Below the pieces are notes generated by a model. That model was not told the origin of the DNA and ran no database searches. It saw nothing but the letters and a program-made list of their open reading frames with translations. This document shows, in pieces, positions 1 through 5,492 of a stretch of 5,492 nt of DNA (position 1 is its first letter; each line of letters starts with the position of its first letter). The position numbers and the translations under genes were made by a program. This DNA is from Flavobacteriaceae bacterium (GTDB lineage: Bacteria > Bacteroidota > Bacteroidia > Flavobacteriales > Flavobacteriaceae), in NCBI GenBank assembly GCA_947458575.1, contig CANHBE010000187.1:1-5492 (forward strand). The letters are read 5' to 3'.

Positions 1-1
1 A

Positions 2-424
2 GATGCAATTGACTTTTCGCCAAATATGATAAAATTGGCCAAGAAGAATTGCCCTTCGGCAACTTTTGAAGTAATGGACATTCGGTTGATTAGAAATTTG
101 AAATCGACTTACGACGGCATTATTTGCGGGTTTTGTATACCTTATATCTCGAAAGACGAATTGGAAAAACTAATTGAAGATCTCGTTCAACTCATTACTG
201 AATCAGGGATTCTTTATTTGAGTTTCGTTGATGGTGACTATACCGATTCCGGTTATCAGATTGGTGTAGATGGAAGTCGAAGCTACTTCTACTATCACAG
301 TTTAGTAGAAACTATAAAAGAACTTGAAAAACAATCTTTTACGATAAAAAGTTTAATTCCTTTATTGTACGAAAAATCAAATAATGATAAAGAAGTTCAC
401 ACGGTTTTGATTGCCAAAAAATAA
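2..424 (+). CDS. Class I SAM-dependent methyltransferase, C-terminal part (5' end outside window)
   Basis: The reading frame is open to the left edge and stops with TAA at 422-424. The first codons read DAIDFSPNMIKLAKKN, the end of strand 2 of a Rossmann-type methyltransferase, where the acidic residue normally contacts the ribose of S-adenosylmethionine. Then come FEVMDI (strand 3, nt about 68-85), YDGIICGFCIPYIS (strand 4, nt about 113-154) and a helix leading into GILYLSFVDGD (strand 5). The first ATG in frame, at nt 26, is an internal methionine, not the start, because homologous domains run through this stretch. The glycine-rich motif I (ExGxGxG type) must lie upstream of the window. The family resembles the Methyltransf_11/25 group. 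The substrate cannot be told, because it is set by parts that are missing or variable. The C-terminal part (YQIG..SRSYFYYHSLVETIKEL) is a typical cap before the last strands. No terminator is visible behind it, and it converges on the next gene with no spacing. Confidence 0.85.
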   Translation, partial: DAIDFSPNMIKLAKKNCPSATFEVMDIRLIRNLKSTYDGIICGFCIPYISKDELEKLIEDLVQLITESGILYLSFVDGDYTDSGYQIGVDGSRSYFYYHSLVETIKELEKQSFTIKSLIPLLYEKSNNDKEVHTVLIAKK

Positions 425-2452
425 CTACAGCATACCGTTATATTTCCGAACGAACCACTCGATTCCCAATGCGGTCGCAATGAGAATTAAAAGTAATACC
501 CAGTCAATTAGCGGTGTTTTTCTCACAATAGCTTTTTCGACCGCTTTATAATCGGCATTGTTTAATAGCGTATCAATCAAATCGTCAACTTGATTTGGCA
601 TAAATGCAGTTGCAGCAGTTTGAACAGCCAACTCTTTCAACTTCGTTACGTCCGGATTTACAAATTGTTTTTCTATATCAAAATCCAAGATTTCAAAAGA
701 ACCACTGTAACTGCTATTGGAATTTAGTTCTTTAACCAAAAACTCATATTGGCCGGCTTCTAGTCCGTCTAGATTGACTTTAAAAGCATTACTGCTTCTT
801 AGCAGATCATATTTCTTGCTTTGTTTGGTTTTCTTATTTACAACAGAAATCGTCAATCTTGCTTTTTCATCTAACTCGTAGTTTTTGTTAAAATACTGAG
901 CAGTTATTTCAATTGCATCACCTGAATTATAAAAACGCTCATGATTAACAACTAACGATTTACGTGCATTATCAGAAGACAAGTACTGAATGATTTTATC
1001 TACAAAAACATCATATTTCTCATATGATTTTGTTTCTACATGACTGTACATTCTCCATTTCCAGCTATTCTCTCCCATCAAGAATGCCATTCGCTTTCCT
1101 TGATTCTCTGCGAATGCTAAAAGTGGCGCGTTGGTGTCAATATTTCTGATTTTGGATGCCAGTAAGACTTCAACGTTCGAATTTGTGGTAATTGTTCCAA
1201 AAGCATTTTGCAATGGTGGAAATTGAAAAAATCCGATGTCTTCTGTTGCAAACAAATTAAACTCTGACTGAAAGCTAGCGCTGTAGTCTTCTCGTTGCCC
1301 ACTCATCTTAAAAATCAAACTTTTCTGTACTTGATTCAAAAGTGCATAATCAGTGCTTGGTCCTGTTATGATTAACGTGTTTACACCCGTCTGCGAATTA
1401 CTTTCAAAAATCGATCTAAAGTTGCTGGAAGGTTGATACAATATCAATACATTAAAATCAGATAAAGATTTGATTTCTTGCGGTTTAACAACGGTAACTT
1501 TTCTTTGCGAATTAGTTTCAATTGCGCGTTTTAAAGCACCAACGTCAGGGTGATTGATCTCAGTAATGATGGCTACATTGGTTTTTTGATCGATTACTTC
1601 AACAGCAAAATTCTTACTATTATTGTAACTGTTCTTTTCAGATTCTTTTGAAGAGATTGACGCTTTAAAAATCTGTAATCCAATTTGATTCGCAGGCAGT
1701 AGAACATTTAGAATAGCTGATTTTTTCTGAGGAGAAAACGAAACGGTCTGCGTATTTAAAATGTTGTTACCTTGCGAGATGCTAAAGTTTGCCGAAATCG
1801 ACTTTGATCCCGAATAGTTTAGGAAAACTTCGACAGGAAATTTGTTCTTGTGGAACACGTATTTATTGACATTTAACTGTCCAATTTTGATATCTAAAAA
1901 CGTCGTAGTATCGCCCAAAATCAGAGGAAACACTTTATTGCGATTTTCGAATCCATACACGTAATCACTCCCAATGGTCTGGTTTCCATCCGAAATTATA
2001 ACCGTTGGAAAGACCATATTTCTGTATACGCTCTTCAAATGTTTGGCTACTTCATCGATGTTGGTTTGTTTTCCCTTAAAGTCAAAAATCGCTGAGGTCT
2101 CAACACTACTGTCGAAACGATAGGTTTGCACATCAAATTTATCTTTCAAAGCGCTATTCGAAGTCAGTTTTTGATGTAAGTTGATGGCAGCCTCTTTCGC
2201 ATTCAAATTAACCACTGAACTAGAGTTGTCAACCATGATTGGCAATGGCGTCTTGATTGTTTCGAAGGTCTTTCGTGAAAGAATTGGATTAATCAATAAC
2301 AACAAAACACCAAGCCAAGCAAGAAACCTTATGCTTGCTAAGATCCATGTAATTCTTTGGACGTTCTTATTCTTAAAAATATACTGGAAATAGGACAATC
2401 CTATTGCAATCAGTACAGCCAAAAGAATGAGTAAAATTGTGCTTGAGGTCAT
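425..2452 (-). CDS. Membrane-anchored VWA-domain protein with glutamine-amidotransferase-like region
   Basis: This 675-residue protein has hydrophobic helices at about residues 5-23, 36-57 and 649-666. The basic loop KNKNVQR (27-33) and the tail VRK suggest that both face the cytoplasm, leaving residues of about 60-648 in the periplasm. The first soluble domain is VWA-like: DNSSS at 75-79 (D75, S77, S79 of the DxSxS motif), T130 in GKQTNIDEVAKHL, and D155 in IISDGNQT together form a complete metal-ion-dependent adhesion site. A beta-rich segment (about 185-290) follows. Next is an alpha/beta region (about 291-490) like the class I glutamine-amidotransferase fold seen in related VWA membrane proteins, ending with the GENSWKWRMY motif (460-469). 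A second beta domain (about 500-592) precedes the last helix. The protein has no cysteine, so the amidotransferase-like part cannot be a normal Cys-based enzyme. The ATG at 2452 is used because it directly precedes the first helix. The gene lies 100 bp behind fabG in the same direction. The role is unknown; envelope protein assembly or binding is a guess. Confidence 0.85.
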   Translation of the reverse strand: MTSSTILLILLAVLIAIGLSYFQYIFKNKNVQRITWILASIRFLAWLGVLLLLINPILSRKTFETIKTPLPIMVDNSSSVVNLNAKEAAINLHQKLTSNSALKDKFDVQTYRFDSSVETSAIFDFKGKQTNIDEVAKHLKSVYRNMVFPTVIISDGNQTIGSDYVYGFENRNKVFPLILGDTTTFLDIKIGQLNVNKYVFHKNKFPVEVFLNYSGSKSISANFSISQGNNILNTQTVSFSPQKKSAILNVLLPANQIGLQIFKASISSKESEKNSYNNSKNFAVEVIDQKTNVAIITEINHPDVGALKRAIETNSQRKVTVVKPQEIKSLSDFNVLILYQPSSNFRSIFESNSQTGVNTLIITGPSTDYALLNQVQKSLIFKMSGQREDYSASFQSEFNLFATEDIGFFQFPPLQNAFGTITTNSNVEVLLASKIRNIDTNAPLLAFAENQGKRMAFLMGENSWKWRMYSHVETKSYEKYDVFVDKIIQYLSSDNARKSLVVNHERFYNSGDAIEITAQYFNKNYELDEKARLTISVVNKKTKQSKKYDLLRSSNAFKVNLDGLEAGQYEFLVKELNSNSSYSGSFEILDFDIEKQFVNPDVTKLKELAVQTAATAFMPNQVDDLIDTLLNNADYKAVEKAIVRKTPLIDWVLLLILIATALGIEWFVRKYNGML

Positions 2453-2552
2453 TTATTAGCGTTGTCTGTTTGTAGCCAGCTATTGGCTCACTCTTATTTT
2501 ATTGACTTCGTATATAGAATCAGTTTTGAATATCGATCAAATACTGATAATT

Positions 2553-3299
2553 TTACGTCAACATGCCACCGTCTACATTCAAGACTTGACCAGTTACGTA
2601 TGCACTCATATCTGAGGCAAGGAATAAGCAGGCATTCGCAACATCAGTAGTAGTTCCGCCTCGTTTCAACGGTATGGATTCTCTCCAGCCCTGAACCACA
2701 TCTTCATTTAACTTTGCAGTCATTTCAGTTTCTATAAAACCAGGAGCAATCGCATTACAGCGAATATTTCTGGATCCTAGTTCTAAAGCCACCGACTTGG
2801 TAAAGCCGATTACACCCGCTTTTGAAGCCGCGTAGTTCGTTTGCCCGGCGTTTCCTTTGACACCCACTACTGAACTCATATTTATGATCGAACCTGAGCG
2901 TTGCTTGAGGAAGATTTTTTGAATGGCTTTGGTCATGTTGAAAACTGACTTCAAATTGACTTCAATCACTTTATCGAAATCTTCTTCAGACATTCGCATC
3001 AGCAAATTATCTTTAGTTATACCTGCATTATTGATCAAGATATCAATCGTTCCAAAGTCGGCAATAACCGAATCAACAAAAACTTGAGCTTCTGCAAAGT
3101 CAGCAGCATTGCTTTGATAACCTTTAGCTTTGATGCCTTTAGCATTTAATTCACTTTCTAAAGCAAGGGCAGATTCTACAGATGAACTATAAGTAAATGC
3201 TACGTTGGCACCATGTTGTGCAAAAACTTCTGCAATTCCTTTTCCGATACCTCGACTGGCTCCGGTAATTATGGCAACTTTTCCTTCAAGTAATTTCAT
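2553..3299 (-). CDS. fabG: 3-oxoacyl-[acyl-carrier-protein] reductase FabG
   Basis: FabG reduces 3-oxoacyl-ACP to 3-hydroxyacyl-ACP with NADPH in the elongation cycle of type II fatty acid synthesis in the cytoplasm, usually as a tetramer. Counting from the ATG at 3299, the protein has 248 residues, close to the usual 244-248. It is a classical short-chain dehydrogenase: the nucleotide-binding motif TGASRGIG at 12-19, NNAG at 90-93, and the catalytic set N115 (VIEVNLKSVF), S143 (MSSVVG), Y156 and K160 (YAASK). The PGFIETEM loop (186-193) and the C-terminal VTGQVLNVDGGM are typical of FabG. The frame stays open for nine codons upstream to a TTG at 3326, but ATG 3299 fits the family start MKLLEGKVAIITG. 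No Shine-Dalgarno sequence is seen, as is common in Bacteroidota. No acpP, fabD or fabF lies beside it in this window. A general SDR with another substrate is possible, but the match to FabG along the full length makes that unlikely. Confidence 0.95.
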   Translation of the reverse strand: MKLLEGKVAIITGASRGIGKGIAEVFAQHGANVAFTYSSSVESALALESELNAKGIKAKGYQSNAADFAEAQVFVDSVIADFGTIDILINNAGITKDNLLMRMSEEDFDKVIEVNLKSVFNMTKAIQKIFLKQRSGSIINMSSVVGVKGNAGQTNYAASKAGVIGFTKSVALELGSRNIRCNAIAPGFIETEMTAKLNEDVVQGWRESIPLKRGGTTTDVANACLFLASDMSAYVTGQVLNVDGGMLT

Positions 3300-3402
3300 G
3301 TCAATTCTGTTTTTTGTTAGTAGCAATTCCTGTTATTCGCTTCATTTTTTTGTGTTTTGGTCATTGCATAGAACGAAGCAATCAGGGCTATTTAAAGTCG
3401 GT

Positions 3403-3410
3403 CAAAGATA
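3403..3410 (-). promoter_or_regulatory. fabG: Candidate promoter of fabG (-7 box TATCTTTG)
   Basis: On the minus strand these bases read TATCTTTG, a perfect match to the Bacteroidota primary sigma factor -7 consensus TAnnTTTG. The -33 element (TTG) is weak: 19 bases further upstream there is only a T-run (TTTTT). Transcription would start near 3396, giving fabG a leader of about 97 nt. The box sits in a non-coding stretch, on the right strand and downstream of the terminator of the preceding gene, so the assignment is reasonable. It could also serve the VWA gene by co-transcription. Confidence 0.6.
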
Positions 3411-3597
3411 ACATTATTTGTGATTTTAAAAATATTGAATCCTATTAAAAAGCCGATTGAAATAATATGTTAATACAAAAAAAACTTAATTTGCCGACAT
3501 GAAAAATGATGGACATGGCTTCCAAGTGATTTATAATCAATATTGCGTGTTGTTCTAGCTCCAAAGATGAGCAACCTATTCATCAAACAAGAAATAA

Positions 3598-3626
3598 AAA
3601 ACCGACCAAAAATAATGGTCGGTTTT
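3598..3626 (-). terminator. Intrinsic terminator of the LRR gene, possibly bidirectional
   Basis: Arms at 3598-3608 and 3616-3626 pair perfectly over 11 bp around a 7-base loop, with the core ACCGACCA / TGGTCGGT. On the minus strand the stem is followed by a T-rich tract (TTTTTATTTC when the A-T end of the stem is included). It starts 44 bases after the LRR stop codon at 3671. On the plus strand the stem is followed by TTTTCTT, so it could also stop transcription from the left, although no plus-strand gene is seen there. Confidence 0.85.
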
Positions 3627-3670
3627 CTTGTATACATGTATCTGATTAATGCAAATTGTCTTTCTTGATA

Positions 3671-4999
3671 CTAAATCTTTATTAGTTTTAGCTGCTGATC
3701 AACACCATTTGCGTTCACTTGTAGAAAATATACTCCAACTTCAAGCGCCGAAACATCAATTGCACCACTAATATTTTGGAATATTGAAACAATGCGACCA
3801 TTACTATCAGAAATAGTTACCTTGTCTATGTTGGAGTAACTGTTGAAAGACAAGATATCTGTTGTCGGATTTGGAAATGCAATGATTTTATTATTCGAAT
3901 TATCCGGTTGAATCGTAGTTAAAACACTATTTGTCTCACAATCTGAATTGATTACTGTATCAAAATTGCCATTAATAAGCGCTTGATTGTTGATATAAAC
4001 CTGTTGCTCAACATCGCAGCAGATGTATTGAAGGTTTGGATTACCGCTAAAGTTAACAAAGTCCTCAATTGTAAAATTCTTCAGTTTGAGGTTTATTAAA
4101 TTATTATTGGGACAAGATAAAACATCAAGATTCTGGAAATTATTCAAATCAAGAGTGGTCAACTGGTTGTTATCACAATATAAGTTTCTGACATATTGAA
4201 TATTTCCAAAATTAAGATTCTGAAGAAGATTGTCAGACACATAGACGTTTTCGAGATTTGGATTATTACTCAGATCAAGGCTTGTTATTTGTGTTCTTCC
4301 GATGAAGAGATTTGCAAGCAAAGGTTGATTTGATAAATCGATAGCTGACATTGGAATTACCGCTCCTGCTGAAGATCCTAATGTAATTTCTACAAGTTTA
4401 TCACAATCAGAAATATCTAAAGTGCTAAGACTTCCGAAGTAAGTCAATTTTCTTAAGTTCGTTAAATTATCTAACGAAAGTACAGTATTCGCACCATTAT
4501 CAGTTATGCGCAACTCTTTCAAATTGATATTGTTTGACAAATCAATACTGTTCAATAAACCGCCATAGATATCTAGAACCCTTAAATTTATATTACCAGA
4601 AACATCTAAAGAAGTTAAGGTCTGTTGACCAGAGATAACTTGTAAAACAAGCTCTTCCAAATTAATCAATTCAGGAAAAATGAAAGAAGACGCAAAGCAA
4701 TTATACGAGTTAATCTTCCTTACATTGGTAAAGAACTGAAGTCCTTCTAAATTGGTAAAACCAAGGTATGCAAAATCAATTGCACGGATATTCTCAGCTT
4801 CAGTCACGCTAATTTCACCATCTCCATCAGTATCCGCATTTGTTGTTACATTGCCATTCAAGTCAGTAAGAGCAATATTATTACCCACAAGCGGTGAGTT
4901 GGTTAATGCACCTTTAAGTATAGGATCCGGAAAATTAATGTTCTGTGCATTGACAGCTGAAAGAAATAAAAAACAAAAAGGTAGTAATGATTTTTTCAT
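3671..4999 (-). CDS. Secreted leucine-rich-repeat protein with T9SS type A sorting domain
   Basis: This 442-residue protein starts with a signal peptide (MKK, hydrophobic 5-16, probable cut after A18 in AVNA). Residues 19-75 form the N-terminal segment typical of flavobacterial internalin-like LRR proteins. They include DTDGDGEISVTE (56-67), a full EF-hand-type calcium loop with D56, D58, D60, G61, I63 and E67. About nine LRRs of roughly 20-22 residues follow (128-325), with repeated LxxLDLSNNxNL patterns, for example ITSLDLSNNPNLENVYVSDN (238-257). A cysteine-containing cap (YICCDVEQQ to NSDC, 325-354) closes the LRR solenoid. The C-terminal about 75 residues are a Por secretion sorting domain: FPNPTTDILSF (375-385), VTISDSNGRIV (394-404) and the GVYFLQV strand (422-428), ending QQLKLIKI. 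It should cross the inner membrane by Sec and the outer membrane by T9SS, then be released or fixed to the surface. The binding partner is unknown; adhesion or protein binding is typical of such LRRs. The gene stands alone between two terminators. Confidence 0.92.
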   Translation of the reverse strand: MKKSLLPFCFLFLSAVNAQNINFPDPILKGALTNSPLVGNNIALTDLNGNVTTNADTDGDGEISVTEAENIRAIDFAYLGFTNLEGLQFFTNVRKINSYNCFASSFIFPELINLEELVLQVISGQQTLTSLDVSGNINLRVLDIYGGLLNSIDLSNNINLKELRITDNGANTVLSLDNLTNLRKLTYFGSLSTLDISDCDKLVEITLGSSAGAVIPMSAIDLSNQPLLANLFIGRTQITSLDLSNNPNLENVYVSDNLLQNLNFGNIQYVRNLYCDNNQLTTLDLNNFQNLDVLSCPNNNLINLKLKNFTIEDFVNFSGNPNLQYICCDVEQQVYINNQALINGNFDTVINSDCETNSVLTTIQPDNSNNKIIAFPNPTTDILSFNSYSNIDKVTISDSNGRIVSIFQNISGAIDVSALEVGVYFLQVNANGVDQQLKLIKI

Positions 5000-5143
5000 A
5001 GCGTATTTCTCTTTAAAAATATTACATATATTTCATTTACAATATTTTACAAGTTAAATTCAAGTAAAGTTTAACTACTGTTGAACAAGAAATATTGATT
5101 TCTGCGAAATAACCGCAACTTTCTCAAACAAAACGCAAAGAAC

Positions 5144-5151
5144 AAAAGATA
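5144..5151 (-). promoter_or_regulatory. Candidate -7 box upstream of the LRR gene
   Basis: On the minus strand these bases read TATCTTTT followed by G, seven of eight matches to TAnnTTTG. Use of this box would give the LRR gene a leader of about 135-140 nt. No TTG stands at the expected -33 distance. A rival is TTG (5040-5042) with 18 bases to TATTTTTA (5014-5021), which has better spacing but would leave a leader of only about 10 nt. The sequence alone does not decide between them. Confidence 0.3.
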
Positions 5152-5187
5152 CAATAATTATCAGTTGTGGAGCTTTTGAAAAAGAAA

Positions 5188-5213
5188 AAACCGCTTCGTC
5201 TTTGAAGCGGTTT
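5188..5213 (-). terminator. Intrinsic terminator of the right-edge gene
   Basis: Arms at 5188-5197 and 5204-5213 pair perfectly over 10 bp (AAACCGCTTC / GAAGCGGTTT) around a 6-base loop. On the minus strand the stem runs into TTTTTTCTTTTTC, an excellent T-tract, so it acts on leftward transcription. It separates the right-edge gene from the LRR gene. It resembles the hairpin at 3598-3626 in design but not in sequence. Confidence 0.88.
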
Positions 5214-5336
5214 CGTATAATTTGTAAGTTTATTGCGATTATCAATCCATTCTACTTGTCTAGCATACTAAACAAATAAAGCAATGCATTACTTTTAGCT
5301 TTGTCAATTTGATGAAATTGAACAAGTGTAATCCTT

Positions 5337-5492
5337 TTACTTTGACTTAGACTGATTTGCATTTGTTGCGGAAGGCCGTAATGACGCAAATGGCGAAGTA
5401 AAAATAGTGCAAACTTGATCGCCTTGGTACCAAGTGCCTCTGTATAGAATATCGACTCTAACGCGATACTCAGTATTTGCTGCAGCTCCACC
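5337..5492 (-). CDS. 3' end of a gene, probably fibronectin-III-like segment of a secreted or surface protein
   Basis: The frame is open to the right edge and gives 51 residues before TAA at 5337-5339. The start ANTEYRVRVDILYRGTW, followed by QGDQVCTIFTS, has the look of the last strands of a fibronectin-III-like module as found in repeats of flavobacterial T9SS proteins: the pattern is roughly YxVxVxxxxxGxWxxxGxxCxIxT, with W21 and C28 counted from the edge. The tail (PFASLRPSATNANQSKSK) is low in structure. Such proteins usually go on to a sorting domain, but none is found here. The alternative is a second minus frame, 5252-5491, that is also open to the edge. It begins at a GTG on the edge and ends with QIDKAKSNALLYLFSMLDK, only 38 bases before the terminator hairpin. 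I prefer the first frame because of the domain-like pattern. It may be the end of a truncated or mutated gene. Confidence 0.5.
   Translation of the reverse strand, partial: GGAAANTEYRVRVDILYRGTWYQGDQVCTIFTSPFASLRPSATNANQSKSK

Larger units (their letters stand above)
3300..3670. other. Intergenic region between fabG and the LRR gene
   Basis: This 371-bp stretch holds the fabG leader and promoter (about 3300-3433) and the terminator of the LRR gene (3598-3626). The part between (about 3435-3595) is AT-rich, with no open frame longer than about 20 codons, no tRNA-like fold and no direct repeat that I could find. Two tiny frames, at 3499-3558 (+) and 3317-3364 (-), have no ribosome-binding site or other support. 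Confidence 0.6.
5000..5336. other. Intergenic region upstream of the LRR gene
   Basis: This stretch holds the possible promoter boxes of the LRR gene, the terminator hairpin at 5188-5213, and about 120 bases (5214-5336) that would be the 3' untranslated tail of the gene at the right edge. No RNA gene, repeat or convincing small coding frame was seen. One alternative minus frame covers 5252-5336 and is discussed under the right-edge gene. Confidence 0.5.

Noticed and set aside
2181..2393. Plus-strand frame of 70 codons inside the VWA gene
   Set aside because: It is antisense to the transmembrane and VWA coding region and has no domain pattern. The shorter frames at 1117-1302 (-), 2462-2650 (+) and 3205-3411 (+) are rejected for the same reason: each overlaps a well-supported gene.
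2474..2488. Hairpin AGCCA / TGGCT between fabG and the VWA gene
   Set aside because: The stem is only 5 bp and no T-run follows on either strand, so it is not an intrinsic terminator.
3300..3326. Extension of FabG by nine residues to a TTG start at 3326
   Set aside because: The family start is MKLLEGKVAIITG at the ATG of 3299. The extra residues match no FabG, and TTG is a weaker start.
3499..3558. 19-codon plus-strand frame (starts MKNDGHGF) about 40 bases before a hairpin that could terminate plus-strand transcription
   Set aside because: It is very short, has no ribosome-binding site or promoter that I can see, and the hairpin is explained by the LRR gene on the other strand.
4752..5057. 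Plus-strand frame of 101 codons overlapping the start of the LRR gene
   Set aside because: It is antisense to the signal peptide and EF-hand region of a well-supported gene and resembles no known protein.
1..5492. Mobile element, CRISPR array, tRNA or rRNA, phage or toxin-antitoxin genes
   Set aside because: Reading both strands showed no terminal inverted repeats, no spaced direct repeats, no tRNA-like cloverleaf and no transposase or integrase motif. The region reads as stable chromosome.

Overview
The window looks like ordinary chromosomal DNA of a member of the Bacteroidota, most likely a Flavobacterium-like bacterium. Four things point there: the DNA is AT-rich; genes lack clear Shine-Dalgarno sequences; a perfect Bacteroidota-type -7 promoter box (TAnnTTTG) precedes fabG; and a secreted leucine-rich-repeat protein carries a type IX secretion (T9SS, Por) C-terminal sorting domain. 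The fabG product also matches, from memory, the form of FabG found in flavobacteria. No mobile element, CRISPR array, rRNA or tRNA was seen.

Layout from left to right. (1) Positions 2-424 (+): the 3' part of a class I SAM-dependent methyltransferase gene whose start lies outside the window. (2) Positions 425-2452 (-): a 675-residue membrane-anchored protein with a von Willebrand factor A (VWA) domain that has a complete metal-binding (MIDAS) site, followed by a glutamine-amidotransferase-like region. Its stop codon directly abuts that of the methyltransferase, with no bases between. (3) Positions 2553-3299 (-): fabG, 3-oxoacyl-ACP reductase, 100 bp upstream of the VWA gene and possibly co-transcribed with it. 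(4) Positions 3300-3670: an intergenic stretch holding the fabG promoter and a strong hairpin terminator for the next gene. (5) Positions 3671-4999 (-): a secreted LRR protein with a signal peptide, an EF-hand-like calcium loop, about nine LRRs and a T9SS type A sorting domain. (6) Positions 5000-5336: an intergenic stretch with possible promoter boxes for the LRR gene and a second strong terminator at 5188-5213. (7) Positions 5337-5492 (-): the 3' end of a further gene, probably the last fibronectin-III-like segment of a surface or secreted protein.

All genes except the methyltransferase are read leftwards. The two terminators divide the minus-strand genes into three units: the right-edge gene, the LRR gene alone, and fabG plus the VWA gene. 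There is no evidence that the genes form one pathway: fabG is housekeeping lipid synthesis, the VWA protein is an envelope protein of unknown role, and the LRR protein is exported. I did not find a convincing new system. The items most worth a second look are the cysteine-free VWA/amidotransferase-like protein and the unusual end of the right-edge gene.
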